Both the position numbers and the translations under genes were made by a program. A stretch of 64,000 nucleotides of DNA, taken from positions 1 through 64,000 of the forward strand of contig CAISPG010000078.1 in assembly GCA_903887325.1 (NCBI GenBank). Direction: 5' to 3'. The notes below the pieces were generated by a model. The model did not search any database, was not told the DNA's origin, and saw only the letters and a program-made list of their open reading frames with translations. This stretch comes from an uncultured Burkholderiales bacterium. GTDB taxonomy: Bacteria; Pseudomonadota; Gammaproteobacteria; Burkholderiales; Burkholderiaceae_C. Positions 34,459 to 45,505 of this stretch are shown piece after piece (position 1 is the first letter of the stretch; the number at the start of each line of letters is the position of its first letter).

Positions 34459-35385
34459 ATGAAAATCAAACAAGCATGGACTGATTCGCTTTATGTGCTG
34501 GCTGTAGCCTTGGTTTTTTGGGCCGTGGCTACGCATTGGGAATTGTCAGAGCATATTGCTGCGTTCAGTCGCATCCATGAAACCGATCAAATCGATGAAT
34601 TGCCTTTTTTATTGATTGTTTTGTTTCTTGGTATGACCTGGTATTCATGGCGACGCAGTATGGAGGCCAGACAGGAAATTGCCGAACGCATTCGCTCTGA
34701 GCAACAAGTGCAGGAATTGCTGCGCCACAACAGTGATCTGGCGCAACGATTGTTCACCGCGCAGGAAGACGAAAGACGTGCGTTGGCGCGTGAATTGCAC
34801 GATGAAATGGCGCAGACTGTGACAGCCATTCGCACTGAAGCCGCTGTGTTGACTGCGCATCAAGCCAGTCCGCATGAAGTCCATCTGTCTGCCCAGCGGA
34901 TTGCCGATGCGGCACAGCAGGTGTCGCAAATGACCAGGAATATGCTGTTGCAGTTGAGGCCTATGGCGCTGGACAGCATGGGTTTGCGCGAGGCGGTATT
35001 GGCATTGTGTCAACAGTGGCAAAACAGCTCAGGCATTGAGTGCGAATGCGAGATTCCGGATCTCATGGACAGTGATGCGCAAGATTACCTTTGTGTCACG
35101 GTTTACCGATTGGTGCAAGAGGCATTGACCAATGTGGCCAAGCATTCCCGGGCGACAAAGGTATTGTTGAATTTACACACGACATCGCAAGGCAATTTGC
35201 TTTTGACTATCCGGGATAACGGCCAGGGTTTGCCTTCTGTCCAGAATAACAGTCAAGGCTTTGGCTTGCTGGGCATGCGTGAGCGCGTGGCCAGTTTGAA
35301 AGGGAGCTTTCACCTGCACACTGAGCCCGGCCAAGGTGTTGAAATCAGTATTGAATTACCGGTGAAGTTAGATACAAGCGCTTAA
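34459..35385 (+). CDS. Sensor histidine kinase, NarX/UhpB-like (HisKA_3)
   Basis: A 308-residue membrane kinase from the ATG at 34459. Two hydrophobic segments (about residues 11-25 and 49-62) bracket a short periplasmic loop of some 25 residues. A helical linker follows, then the HisKA_3 box RRALARELHDEMAQT with phosphoacceptor His114, and an ATPase domain (LVQEALTNVAKHSRA, IRDNGQGLP, FGLLGMRERV). The small sensor loop gives no hint of ligand. The response regulator gene is convergent, with one base between the stops, which is unusual for a cognate pair. Confidence 0.87.
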   Translation: MKIKQAWTDSLYVLAVALVFWAVATHWELSEHIAAFSRIHETDQIDELPFLLIVLFLGMTWYSWRRSMEARQEIAERIRSEQQVQELLRHNSDLAQRLFTAQEDERRALARELHDEMAQTVTAIRTEAAVLTAHQASPHEVHLSAQRIADAAQQVSQMTRNMLLQLRPMALDSMGLREAVLALCQQWQNSSGIECECEIPDLMDSDAQDYLCVTVYRLVQEALTNVAKHSRATKVLLNLHTTSQGNLLLTIRDNGQGLPSVQNNSQGFGLLGMRERVASLKGSFHLHTEPGQGVEISIELPVKLDTSA

Positions 35386-35386
35386 C

Positions 35387-36025
35387 TTATTGAAACGATT
35401 TGATAACGCCGTGGCGCTGCGCAAAATGCACCAATGCCGCAGGTGTTTCTGCTTTTAACTTGGCGCGAATCGCGGTCTGGTAGTTGTTGACTGTTTTCTG
35501 TGACAAACTCAGCAATTTTGCGCATTCAGGGATGGATTTGCCTTCTGCCAGCATTTTGAAAACTTCAAATTCTTTGGATGACAGGTGCTTGATGGTTTCA
35601 GCTTCTTTGGCCAGCGCATTGTCGTGTTGCCTGGACAGCAAATCTTCGCTCAGGTAAATACTGCCTGCGTGCACAGCGTGTATTGCGTTGACAATATGCA
35701 CCGGGTCTGAGGATTTGCTGATAAAGCCCCTGGCCCCGTTATTCAAAGCAGTGGAAATCAATGATGAGTCGTCATACATGCTGCAAATAATGACTTTGGC
35801 GTGTTTGTCGCGGCTCAGGATTTTTTGCAGCAGCGTCATGCCGGACAAGCCTTTCATAGCCAAGTCTGTGATCACCACATCCGGCGTTTTGCCGGAATAA
35901 AGCGAATAACCTTCTTCGGCCGATTCCGCTTCGCCGCATACGCTGAGAAGCGGGTCTGAAGCGATCAATCGCACATAGCCTTGGCGCACGATGGCGTGAT
36001 CATCAACGATCAAAACACTGACCAT
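35387..36025 (-). CDS. NarL/FixJ-family response regulator
   Basis: A 212-residue two-domain regulator: an N-terminal receiver with acidic pocket VDDH and phosphoacceptor Asp54 (VVITDLAMKG), and a C-terminal LuxR-type helix-turn-helix (SSKEFEVFKMLAEGKSIPECAKLLSLSQKTVNNYQ). Likely partner of the convergent kinase. It is divergent from the TonB-dependent receptor gene (197-base gap), which is a plausible target. Confidence 0.9.
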   Translation of the reverse strand: MVSVLIVDDHAIVRQGYVRLIASDPLLSVCGEAESAEEGYSLYSGKTPDVVITDLAMKGLSGMTLLQKILSRDKHAKVIICSMYDDSSLISTALNNGARGFISKSSDPVHIVNAIHAVHAGSIYLSEDLLSRQHDNALAKEAETIKHLSSKEFEVFKMLAEGKSIPECAKLLSLSQKTVNNYQTAIRAKLKAETPAALVHFAQRHGVIKSFQ

Positions 36026-36222
36026 GGTCTGATACCTTTAACAAATAACGCGGTGAATCTTTGAATCTCAAGTCAAGCAGATGAGAGTAAGAGCTTAGAG
36101 GCAAATGCTTCCAGAAAGTGTGGCGGTGGCCTGAACCTAAAGGCAGATCAGGAATTTTTCCCGAACGAACTGGCAAATAATCCTGTTCTAGGAAATTTTC
36201 TTGCTGAAGGTACATATTAATC

Positions 36223-38553
36223 ATGCGTTTCCATATGCCTAACAAGCCCTTCGTAACGGGTTCTGCCCCTCTTTTTAAGCAGGCCTTGCTGCTGGCCATT
36301 GCTTCATGTTTCGCTGCACCCCCGTTGTTGTTGGCACAAGAGGCCGCAACAGGTGAAGAAGTGTTGCCCGATGTGCGCATCATTGCCACCACGCCTGTGG
36401 GTTCTACCGGTATTCCCATCACGAAATTTGCAGGCAATGTTCAAACCATCAATCAAAAAGACATGCCGCGTGATTTGCAAGGCTTCACCGATGTATTGAA
36501 CCAGAACATTGGCTCAGTCCATTTGAACGATACCCAAGGCAACCCTTTCAACATTGACTTGATGTACCGGGGCTTTACCGCTTCGCCTATTCTCGGGTCA
36601 TCGCAAGGTATTTCGGTCTTTCTGGATGGTATGCGTGTCAACGAACCTTTTGGCGACATCGTGCCCTGGGACTTGATACCGCAAATTGCGATTGCCAACA
36701 CCCTCGTGGTTCCCGGTTCCAACCCTGTGTACGGTTTGAACACCTTGGGCGGCGCCGTGGCCATGACCACCAAGCGCGGGTTCACCAATGAAGGCAGCGA
36801 AGCCAAACTGACCCTGGGTTCTTACAACCGCCGCAGCATCGAAGCGGAAAAAGGTGGCCATAGCGAAAACACAGACTATTATTTTGCAACCAGCCTTTAC
36901 GAGGACAGTGGCTGGGCCACTTACAACCCCAGCACTGTGCGCCAGTTTTTCGGCAAACTCGGGTTCATGGATGAAAAAAGGGATATTCAGTTTTCGTTTG
37001 CCTACACCGATAACTCGCTATACGGCAACCAGAGTACACCTACCACATTGCATGCCGCCGAGTATAAAAGTTACACCCACCCTGATTACACCAATACCCA
37101 GAACCTCACCTTGAATCTCAAGGGTGAGATGGACATGGGCGACGATAAAACAGTAGCCGGAAATATCTATTACCGCTGGATCAAGCGGGATGCCATGAAC
37201 AGTAATTTGAATGGTGTCACGACAGCGGGTACGACTTGCTCAGATTACACTAATTGCGTTGCAGCAAATTTACTGGCCAATTACACCCAAAATATTGTGG
37301 GTGCCAATGCGCAATGGTCTGCACTTGATAAATTGTGGGATCGCTCTAACACCATGACCTTGGGTACCAATATTGAATACGGTCGTACCACGTTCACCAA
37401 TAAAGGACAGAACGCATATGTTGATAGTTCGTTCGGCTTGGTGGCAGTAGACGCTTACCAGGATCAGGCCAACATCACATCAACTAACGGCCGTTTCGGC
37501 TTGTTTGCCACGGACACTCTGGACGCAACCGATAAGCTGGCTGTGACAGCTTCTGCGCGACTAGATTATGCGGATGTCAAATTAAACGGCAGTTCTTGTA
37601 CTGGAAACTCTAATACGGTCAATGATTTGTGTGGGTTTGATTCAACCTCATCCAATGATGGTTGGACATCTGTTAACGGAACCAGCAGTTACATCCGTTT
37701 GAACCCATCGTTGGGCACCACTTATCAGTTGTCTCCTCAAACCACTGGTTTTGCCACGTATTCAGAGGGTTTTCGCACGCCGTCTGCCATTGAGCTGGCA
37801 TGTGCTGATGCAGCCAATCCATGTACTGGCATACCCAACGCATTTGGAGCAGACCCGTATTTGAAAGCGGTAGTGTCAAAAACGTTGGAATTTGGCTTGC
37901 GGGGAAAAATAAGCGATGCTGCTATGTGGAGCTTTGCTGTTTTTCGAACTGATTTGTACAACGACATTCTGTTTAATGCCACAACGACTACTACGGGTTA
38001 TTTCTCTAACGTTGGTCAAACCCGCCGACAAGGCCTAGAGTTGGGGGTGCATGGCAATCTCAGCAGGTTTGACTATGCGGCAAATTTGAGTTGGATAGAG
38101 GCGACTTTCCAGTCTACTTTCCAAATTGCAAATGCTGCGAATAGTAGTTGTCCCGACCATGCAACCAGTATCTCTTGTCCAAGCAACAAAGTCGGCGACA
38201 AAATCCCCGGCATACCTGCAGGCGTAATGAAACTGAAACTCGGCTACGCACTTTCTGATGCGACACGCATAGGCACGAATATCCATGCACAAGGACCGCA
38301 ATACGCACGAGGCGACGAAAACAACCTGGATTCCAACGGCCAAATTCCAGGCTATGTGCTCCTAAATATCGATGCTAGCCACCGTATCAGCAAAACTTTC
38401 GAATTGTTTGGAGGTGTGTCCAATTTGATGGATAAGAGTTATGCCACTTACGGTGTACTCGGGCAGAATAATTTAAGCGGGGGCGGGTATGAGCAATTCC
38501 GCAGTTACGGTGCGCCCCGTACTTATTTCGCTGGTGTTCGCGGCAGTTTTTAA
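36223..38553 (+). CDS. TonB-dependent outer-membrane receptor
   Basis: A 776-residue beta-barrel transporter; a start four codons later (MPNKPF) is also possible. A signal peptide (FKQALLLAIASCFAAPPLLLAQ) precedes a TonB-box-like EVLPDVRII, a plug domain (GFTASPILGSSQGISVFLDGMRVNEPFGD, GLNTLGGAVAMTTKRG) and a barrel ending in phenylalanine (YFAGVRGSF). There is no N-terminal signalling domain. The ligand is unknown. Two-component genes lie upstream and molybdenum hydroxylase genes downstream. Confidence 0.9.
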   Translation: MRFHMPNKPFVTGSAPLFKQALLLAIASCFAAPPLLLAQEAATGEEVLPDVRIIATTPVGSTGIPITKFAGNVQTINQKDMPRDLQGFTDVLNQNIGSVHLNDTQGNPFNIDLMYRGFTASPILGSSQGISVFLDGMRVNEPFGDIVPWDLIPQIAIANTLVVPGSNPVYGLNTLGGAVAMTTKRGFTNEGSEAKLTLGSYNRRSIEAEKGGHSENTDYYFATSLYEDSGWATYNPSTVRQFFGKLGFMDEKRDIQFSFAYTDNSLYGNQSTPTTLHAAEYKSYTHPDYTNTQNLTLNLKGEMDMGDDKTVAGNIYYRWIKRDAMNSNLNGVTTAGTTCSDYTNCVAANLLANYTQNIVGANAQWSALDKLWDRSNTMTLGTNIEYGRTTFTNKGQNAYVDSSFGLVAVDAYQDQANITSTNGRFGLFATDTLDATDKLAVTASARLDYADVKLNGSSCTGNSNTVNDLCGFDSTSSNDGWTSVNGTSSYIRLNPSLGTTYQLSPQTTGFATYSEGFRTPSAIELACADAANPCTGIPNAFGADPYLKAVVSKTLEFGLRGKISDAAMWSFAVFRTDLYNDILFNATTTTTGYFSNVGQTRRQGLELGVHGNLSRFDYAANLSWIEATFQSTFQIANAANSSCPDHATSISCPSNKVGDKIPGIPAGVMKLKLGYALSDATRIGTNIHAQGPQYARGDENNLDSNGQIPGYVLLNIDASHRISKTFELFGGVSNLMDKSYATYGVLGQNNLSGGGYEQFRSYGAPRTYFAGVRGSF

Positions 38554-38601
38554 TTTTTAAAACCTCTCAGATAGCTTGATTCACTGTTTTTTGTAAGCCC
38601 G

Positions 38602-38635
38602 CAGCCCGGCTGACACCAAGGTGTTGGCCGGGCTG
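38602..38635 (+). terminator. Strong hairpin after the receptor gene
   Basis: CAGCCCGGC ... GCCGGGCTG pairs perfectly, and the interior ACACC-AA-GGTGT forms a second stem, making one long rod. Only a weak T-containing tail (TCGCACATTT) follows, so it may be an inefficient terminator or an mRNA 3'-end stabiliser. Confidence 0.6.
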
Positions 38636-38847
38636 TCGCACATTTAAAAACGTGCAACGCTTAGGGCAAACGTAGTCATTGATACGTGCAATAGCCCCGT
38701 GCCTCAGGAGGGTATTGCCGCTAACTCATTTAAATTGTTGCAAAACGAGAATTTGAGGGCTAAAGCAAGGGCTTTCCCTAGGGTGAGCGGGGATAAAAAA
38801 TCATTAATATGACCATCGTTCCGCATCCCTCAATCAAGGAAGTATTT
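38636..38847 (+). promoter_or_regulatory. Leader region of the molybdenum hydroxylase genes
   Basis: About 210 bases without a gene. The octamer ACGTGCAA occurs twice (38650 and 38684), and AGGGCT occurs twice near 38757-38777. No convincing promoter pair and no recognised riboswitch was found. The small upstream ATG at 38809, in frame with the gene, lacks a good ribosome-binding site. Confidence 0.35.
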
Positions 38848-39306
38848 ATGAGCCTTCAATTCAAAGTTAACGGTAAATCCGTTTCGTCCAACTCCGAGGC
38901 AGACACGCCTTTGCTTTGGGTCATCCGTGATGAACTCGGCCTGACCGGCACAAAATTCGGTTGCGGCGCTGCCCTGTGCGGCGCTTGTACCGTGCATGTG
39001 AACGGCGAAGCTGTTCGTTCATGTCAAACCCAGGTCGGCAATATTGCCGGCTCTAACGTTGCCACCATCGAAGGCCTCGGCGGCACACACGCTCTGCAAA
39101 AAGCCTGGATCAAGCATCAGGTTCCCCAGTGCGGTTACTGCCAGTCCGGCCAGCTGATGAGCGCTGCTGCACTGCTGAGCAAAAACAAAAACCCTTCAGA
39201 TGCAGACATCGACGCAGCCATGGCTGGTAACGTCTGCCGTTGCGGTACTTACACACGTATCCGTGCTGCCGTCAAAGATGCAGCATCCCAGTTGCGCGCT
39301 GCTTAA
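38848..39306 (+). CDS. [2Fe-2S] subunit of a molybdenum hydroxylase (IorA-like)
   Basis: A 152-residue iron-sulfur subunit from the ATG at 38848 with AAGGA upstream. It carries two [2Fe-2S] motifs: the plant-ferredoxin type ([16 protein letters not shown] with a later RSCQT) and the helical type ([16 protein letters not shown] and [15 protein letters not shown]). It matches the alpha subunit of isoquinoline 1-oxidoreductase and aldehyde dehydrogenases of this group. It transfers electrons from the molybdenum centre of the next gene product. No FAD subunit is present. Confidence 0.9.
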   Translation: MSLQFKVNGKSVSSNSEADTPLLWVIRDELGLTGTKFGCGAALCGACTVHVNGEAVRSCQTQVGNIAGSNVATIEGLGGTHALQKAWIKHQVPQCGYCQSGQLMSAAALLSKNKNPSDADIDAAMAGNVCRCGTYTRIRAAVKDAASQLRAA

Positions 39307-39324
39307 TTTCAAAGGAAATACATC

Positions 39325-41466
39325 ATGATAAGCACAGAAACAAATCGCCGCGACTTCATCAAAACCACCAGCATCGCCACTTCCGGCCTGATGATGGGTG
39401 TGGTTCTGCCAAGTACCGTCTCCAAATCTATCGCTGCCGGCACATTGCACACACCTAACGCTTGGGTGCACATTGCTGACGACAACACCATCACGCTGCT
39501 GTCAGCACGTTCAGAAATGGGCCAGGGTGTTTACACCTCTATGCCTATGCTGATCGCTGAAGAGCTGAATGTTGACGTGAACAAGGTTGTCATTTCCGCG
39601 GCCCCTCCCGGAGCCGTGTATGTCAACGCTTTGCTCGGCGCCATGATTACCGGTGGTTCTACCTCCGTTCGTGACGGCTGGGAAAAACTCCGTATAGCCG
39701 GCGCACAAGTTCGTGAAATGCTGGTTGCCGGTGCTGCTGCTGAATGGGGTGTCCCCGCCAGTGCAGTGAAAGCTGAAAACGGCATGTTGACCGGCCCTGG
39801 CGGCAAAAAAGCCACCTACGGTCAAATGGCAGAAGCCGCTTCCAAGCAGCCCGTGCCTGAAAAGCCCGCCATCAAAGCAGCCAAAGACTTCCGCGTTGTC
39901 GGCAAGCGCATTGTCCGCACTGATGCTCCTGCCAAAGTCAACGGCACCGCAGAATTCGGTATTGACGTTCGTCTGCCCGGCATGGTTTACGCCAGCCTGG
40001 AACAGTCACCTGTCATCGGCGGCAAAGTCATTCGCGTTGACAGCACAGCAGCCAAAGCCATGCCTGGCGTGGTTGACGTGATTGAAATCCCTGATGGCGT
40101 GGCTGTTGTTGCCAATTCCTACTGGGGTGCAGTCAAAGCACGTCGCGCTCTGAAAATCGAATGGGACTTCGGTGCAGGCGCAAACCTGTCATCCGACGGC
40201 ATGATCGAGACTCACAGACAAGCTTCTTCTACCGGCAAAGTGCTGCCAATTCAGCCTGCTAAAGGCGATGTGATGGCAGCCATCGGTGGTTCAGCCAAGA
40301 AAATGTCTGCTACTTACATTACACCCCTGCAGTCTCATTCACCCATGGAACCCATGAACTTCACGGCCCACGTCACCGGCGGTAAAGCGCTGTTGATCGG
40401 ACCTACCCAGTTCCAACAAGGCGTTCAAGGTAGCGTTGCTGGCGCTCTAGGCATCAAGCCTGAAGACGTGCAAGTGCAAACCACCTTCTTGGGTGGCGGT
40501 TTTGGTCGTCGTATTGAGCTGGACTTCCCGGTTCAGGCTGCACTGATTTCTAAAGCAGTCAAGCTGCCAGTGAAATTGGTCTGGTCACGCGAAGATGACA
40601 TGACCCATGACTTCTACCGTCCCATCGGCTTCAACCAGATCAATGCCGGTCTGGATTCCAATGGCATGCCTGTCGGTTTGCACTTCAAGCTGACTTCACA
40701 GTCCATCACACAGCGCGCTTTCGGTCTGCCGAAAGACACTATGGATCCTTTCATGGTTGAAGCAGCTGTTGCGCCTTACAACATTGCCAATACCCAGCAC
40801 GACCTGGTCATCCATGATGCCGGTTTGCGTGTGGGTTACTGGCGCGGTGTGAGCCACAACATGAACGTTTTTGCCAATGAAAGCTTCGTTGACGAAATGG
40901 CTCTGGCTGCCGGCAAAGACCCTGTGGAATACCGCATGGCCATGTTGGAAGGCAAAACACGCTTCCAGAACGTCCTGAAACTTGCTACGGATAAAGCCGG
41001 CTACAAAAAAGGCGCAGGCAAAGGCAATGCATTCGGCGTATCCATCATGGAAGGTTATGACACCTACGTCGCCGTTGTTGCTGAAATCAGCATCGGTGCC
41101 GATGGCGAAGTCAAAGTGGTGAAAGCCACTGTGGCAGCCGACATGGGCATGATCGTCAACCCTGAAATCGTTGAGCAGCAAATCCAGTCCAGCATCATCA
41201 TGGGCATGGGCACTACGCTCAAGCATTCCATCACGCTGGTAAACGGACGCGTTCAGCAAACCAACTTCAATACATACCCGATGGTTCGTACCAACGAAGC
41301 ACCGCTGGTTGACATTGTGTTGGTCAAGAGCGCTGAGAAGCCTGGTGGTATCGGCGAACCCGTCACAGCGGCCATCGTGCCTGCTCTGGCTAACGCTGTT
41401 GCCAAACTGACTGGCAAGCGTGTTCGCACACTGCCTATCACCGGCAAAGCTATTCAGCAAGCCTGA
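39325..41466 (+). CDS. Molybdopterin-binding subunit of a xanthine dehydrogenase-family hydroxylase (IorB-like)
   Basis: Catalytic subunit of 713 residues. The N-terminus TNRRDFIKTTSIATSG is a twin-arginine signal, so the folded heterodimer is probably exported to the periplasm with the small subunit. SRSEMGQGVYTSMPMLIAEEL, FLGGGFGRRIELDF and the C-terminal GGIGEPVTAAIVPA, with the base-acting glutamate, mark the family. Substrate could be an aldehyde, an N-heterocycle or a purine; the purine-rich neighbourhood does not prove the last. No cytochrome c electron acceptor gene follows. A strong terminator ends the unit. Confidence 0.9.
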   Translation: MISTETNRRDFIKTTSIATSGLMMGVVLPSTVSKSIAAGTLHTPNAWVHIADDNTITLLSARSEMGQGVYTSMPMLIAEELNVDVNKVVISAAPPGAVYVNALLGAMITGGSTSVRDGWEKLRIAGAQVREMLVAGAAAEWGVPASAVKAENGMLTGPGGKKATYGQMAEAASKQPVPEKPAIKAAKDFRVVGKRIVRTDAPAKVNGTAEFGIDVRLPGMVYASLEQSPVIGGKVIRVDSTAAKAMPGVVDVIEIPDGVAVVANSYWGAVKARRALKIEWDFGAGANLSSDGMIETHRQASSTGKVLPIQPAKGDVMAAIGGSAKKMSATYITPLQSHSPMEPMNFTAHVTGGKALLIGPTQFQQGVQGSVAGALGIKPEDVQVQTTFLGGGFGRRIELDFPVQAALISKAVKLPVKLVWSREDDMTHDFYRPIGFNQINAGLDSNGMPVGLHFKLTSQSITQRAFGLPKDTMDPFMVEAAVAPYNIANTQHDLVIHDAGLRVGYWRGVSHNMNVFANESFVDEMALAAGKDPVEYRMAMLEGKTRFQNVLKLATDKAGYKKGAGKGNAFGVSIMEGYDTYVAVVAEISIGADGEVKVVKATVAADMGMIVNPEIVEQQIQSSIIMGMGTTLKHSITLVNGRVQQTNFNTYPMVRTNEAPLVDIVLVKSAEKPGGIGEPVTAAIVPALANAVAKLTGKRVRTLPITGKAIQQA

Positions 41467-41506
41467 TCAACACCAGTGGCTGTTCGCAGCCATTGGGTTT
41501 GGTTCG

Positions 41507-41537
41507 AAAAAGAGCGGGAATTTCCCGCTCTTTTTTT
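41507..41537 (+). terminator. Intrinsic terminator after the molybdenum hydroxylase genes
   Basis: AAAAAGAGCGGGAA-TTTCCCGCTCTTTTTTT is a near-perfect inverted repeat ending in seven T. Confidence 0.9.
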
Positions 41538-41602
41538 GTCTAAAAATTTTCAGCTTATTGATTGCAAGAATCTCACATCGTATTTTGAGAGGTAGAAACC
41601 AG

Positions 41603-43281
<1,679 letters not shown>

Positions 43282-43323
43282 ACTGTATATATATCTTTCA
43301 ATCCATGCCACTGTGATGAAGCA

Positions 43324-44517
43324 ATGTCAATGCTGAACACATTGGCCGTAGCGGGCGGTGGCATTGGCGGACTTGCAACTGCGCTGGCGCTTGGCCAAAC
43401 TGGTGTGCGTCTAAACGTCTACGAACAAGCGGATGCATTTACCGAGACAGGTGCCGGCATAGGACTCGGGCCGAATGCCATGCGGGTGTTGGATCAATGG
43501 GGATTAAGCAGCGAATTGCGCTCGACCGGCTGCATCCCTGAGTATTTGCAGTCACGCCGCGCAGATGACGGGCGTATTGCGGGACGTTTGCCTATGGGCC
43601 AGTCTTATATCGAAAAATACGGCGCACCCTATCTGACGGTACACCGGGCTGATTTGCATCAGATATTGCTTGAAGCAGTAAAAAAACAAGCTGTCACTGA
43701 ACTCTTTTTGAATCACACACTGATGGCGATTGATGTTCGATCGCAAGATATTGATCTTAAGTTCCAAGAAATTAACGAGTCACATCAAACAATGGCGCTG
43801 GTAGGTGCAGATGGTTTACACAGCCGTGTTCGTACTTCGATACTTGGCGCTGATGAACCTGTGTCAAGCGGTCATTGGGCTTATAGAGCATTATTGCCTA
43901 TGCACAGTTTGCCTCAGACAATTCAAGAATCGCACATTGGTATTTGGATGGGTAAGCGCTTGCATGTGGTGCATTACCCGGTGCGAGGCGGTGAATTTTT
44001 AAATATCGTTGTGCTGGTTGAGACCACCGGCCATCAATCGCAAGCCGGTTGGGATGTGCTGCGCAGCACAGAGCAAATCAATGCTGATTTAAAGCAAGTA
44101 TTGCAAGGCTGTTGCAATGAATTACAAGCACTGATTAACAGGGTAGAAAACTGGCGCGCCTGGTGTTTGTTTGATCGCCCGCCTTTGCAAAGAGCGACGC
44201 AAATGGCGCGGGGCAGGGTGGCGCTATTGGGAGACGCAGCGCATCCCATGTTGCCTTACCTGGCTCAAGGGGCGGGTATGGCGATTGAAGATGCTGCTTG
44301 TCTGGCCGTGCAATGGCAGCGTATCGATTTGCCGGTAGAGCAGCGTTTTCTTAACTACGCGCAGGCTCGATGGCAACGGGTCTCACGAGTACAACAGCGC
44401 GCGCGTCGCAACGGCACCATTTTTCATGCCGATGGATGGCTGCGCTTGGCGCGGGACACGGCACTGGCGCTAGGAGGTTCTTATATGATAGACTTGCCGT
44501 GGTTGTACGCAGGCTGA
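43324..44517 (+). CDS. FAD-dependent monooxygenase (salicylate hydroxylase-like)
   Basis: Flavoprotein of 397 residues. The FAD-binding fold starts at the N-terminus (LAVAGGGIGGLATALALGQTG, then YEQ). The second dinucleotide motif is VGADGLHSRVR, and the flavin motif is VALLGDAAHPMLPYLAQGAGMAIEDA. The family includes salicylate and 3-hydroxybenzoate hydroxylases and also the FAD-type urate hydroxylase HpxO. The nearby purine genes make the last worth considering, but sequence alone does not settle it. Transcribed with or just after the deaminase gene. Confidence 0.82.
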   Translation: MSMLNTLAVAGGGIGGLATALALGQTGVRLNVYEQADAFTETGAGIGLGPNAMRVLDQWGLSSELRSTGCIPEYLQSRRADDGRIAGRLPMGQSYIEKYGAPYLTVHRADLHQILLEAVKKQAVTELFLNHTLMAIDVRSQDIDLKFQEINESHQTMALVGADGLHSRVRTSILGADEPVSSGHWAYRALLPMHSLPQTIQESHIGIWMGKRLHVVHYPVRGGEFLNIVVLVETTGHQSQAGWDVLRSTEQINADLKQVLQGCCNELQALINRVENWRAWCLFDRPPLQRATQMARGRVALLGDAAHPMLPYLAQGAGMAIEDAACLAVQWQRIDLPVEQRFLNYAQARWQRVSRVQQRARRNGTIFHADGWLRLARDTALALGGSYMIDLPWLYAG

Positions 44518-44562
44518 TTTTTTTGGCAATGCTGGTACAAAAAAAGCCTTAAAAGCCAACTT

Positions 44563-45504
44563 TCAAAGTCGCCCCAGCAGCAATAATTCCATCAAAGCTT
44601 TTTGCACGTGCAATCGGTTTTCAGCTTCGTCCCAGACCACGGACTGCGGGCCGTCTATCACAGCAGCTTGAACCTCTTCACCGCGATGGGCGGGCAGGCA
44701 ATGCATGAACAAAGCGTCCGGTTTGGCCGCAGCCATCATGGCTTCGTCTACGCACCAAGCGGCAAAGGCTGTGCGGCGGGCTTCATTCTCTGCTTCGTAG
44801 CCCATGCTGGTCCACACGTCGGTGGTCACCAAGTCTGCGTCTTTGCAAGCAGCCAGCGGGTCGGCAAATACTTTGAAACAGCCATTGTTGGCGACACCGG
44901 CCACCGATTGGTTGACCTCGTAGCCACCGGGTGTGCTGACATGCACAGTAAAGCCCAACAGATCAGCGGCCTGCAGCCACGTGTTGGCCATGTTGTTGCC
45001 GTCGCCCACCCAGGCCACCACTTTTCCCTTGAGACATGCCAGCGGCTGCGATACATCGCCACGGTGTTCAATGAAAGTGAATAAGTCTGCAAGGATTTGG
45101 CAGGGGTGAAATTCATTGGTCAAACCATTGATGACGGGAACCCGTGAATTGGCGGCGAAGCGCTCAATCTTTGTTTGCTCATAGGTGCGGATCATGACCA
45201 GATCGACCATACGGCTGATGACCTTGGCGGAGTCCTCTATGGGTTCAGCGCGCCCGAGTTGGCTGTCTCCAGTGGTCAGATGCACCACGGCTCCGCCCAT
45301 TTGGTACATGCCTGCTTCAAAGCTGATGCGCGTGCGCGTGGATGCTTTTTCGAAAATCATGGCCAGTGTGCGGTCTGTCAGCGGCTGGTGTTTGTCGTAG
45401 GCTTTGAATTTTTGTTTGATGAGTGCCGCTCGCGTGAACAGATAAGCGTAATCATCCGCCGTGAAATCGCTGAACTGTAAATAATGTTTCAGAGGCTGGC
45501 TCAT
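44563..45504 (-). CDS. argF: Ornithine carbamoyltransferase ArgF
   Basis: Forms citrulline from ornithine and carbamoyl phosphate in arginine synthesis. The 313 residues contain the carbamoyl-phosphate loop STRTRISFE, the ornithine-binding DVWTSMGYE and the catalytic FMHCLPAHRGEE. It starts one base after the argD stop, so the two are one operon. It is convergent with the monooxygenase gene. Confidence 0.97.
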   Translation of the reverse strand: MSQPLKHYLQFSDFTADDYAYLFTRAALIKQKFKAYDKHQPLTDRTLAMIFEKASTRTRISFEAGMYQMGGAVVHLTTGDSQLGRAEPIEDSAKVISRMVDLVMIRTYEQTKIERFAANSRVPVINGLTNEFHPCQILADLFTFIEHRGDVSQPLACLKGKVVAWVGDGNNMANTWLQAADLLGFTVHVSTPGGYEVNQSVAGVANNGCFKVFADPLAACKDADLVTTDVWTSMGYEAENEARRTAFAAWCVDEAMMAAAKPDALFMHCLPAHRGEEVQAAVIDGPQSVVWDEAENRLHVQKALMELLLLGRL

Positions 45505-45505
45505 G

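Noticed and set aside
38636-38847. Molybdenum-cofactor riboswitch before the hydroxylase genes
   Set aside because: The region contains short direct repeats but no recognisable multi-stem core; there is not enough to support a call.
40696-41460. 254-residue minus-strand ORF
   Set aside because: Antisense shadow of the molybdopterin subunit gene, with skewed composition typical of a mirrored frame.
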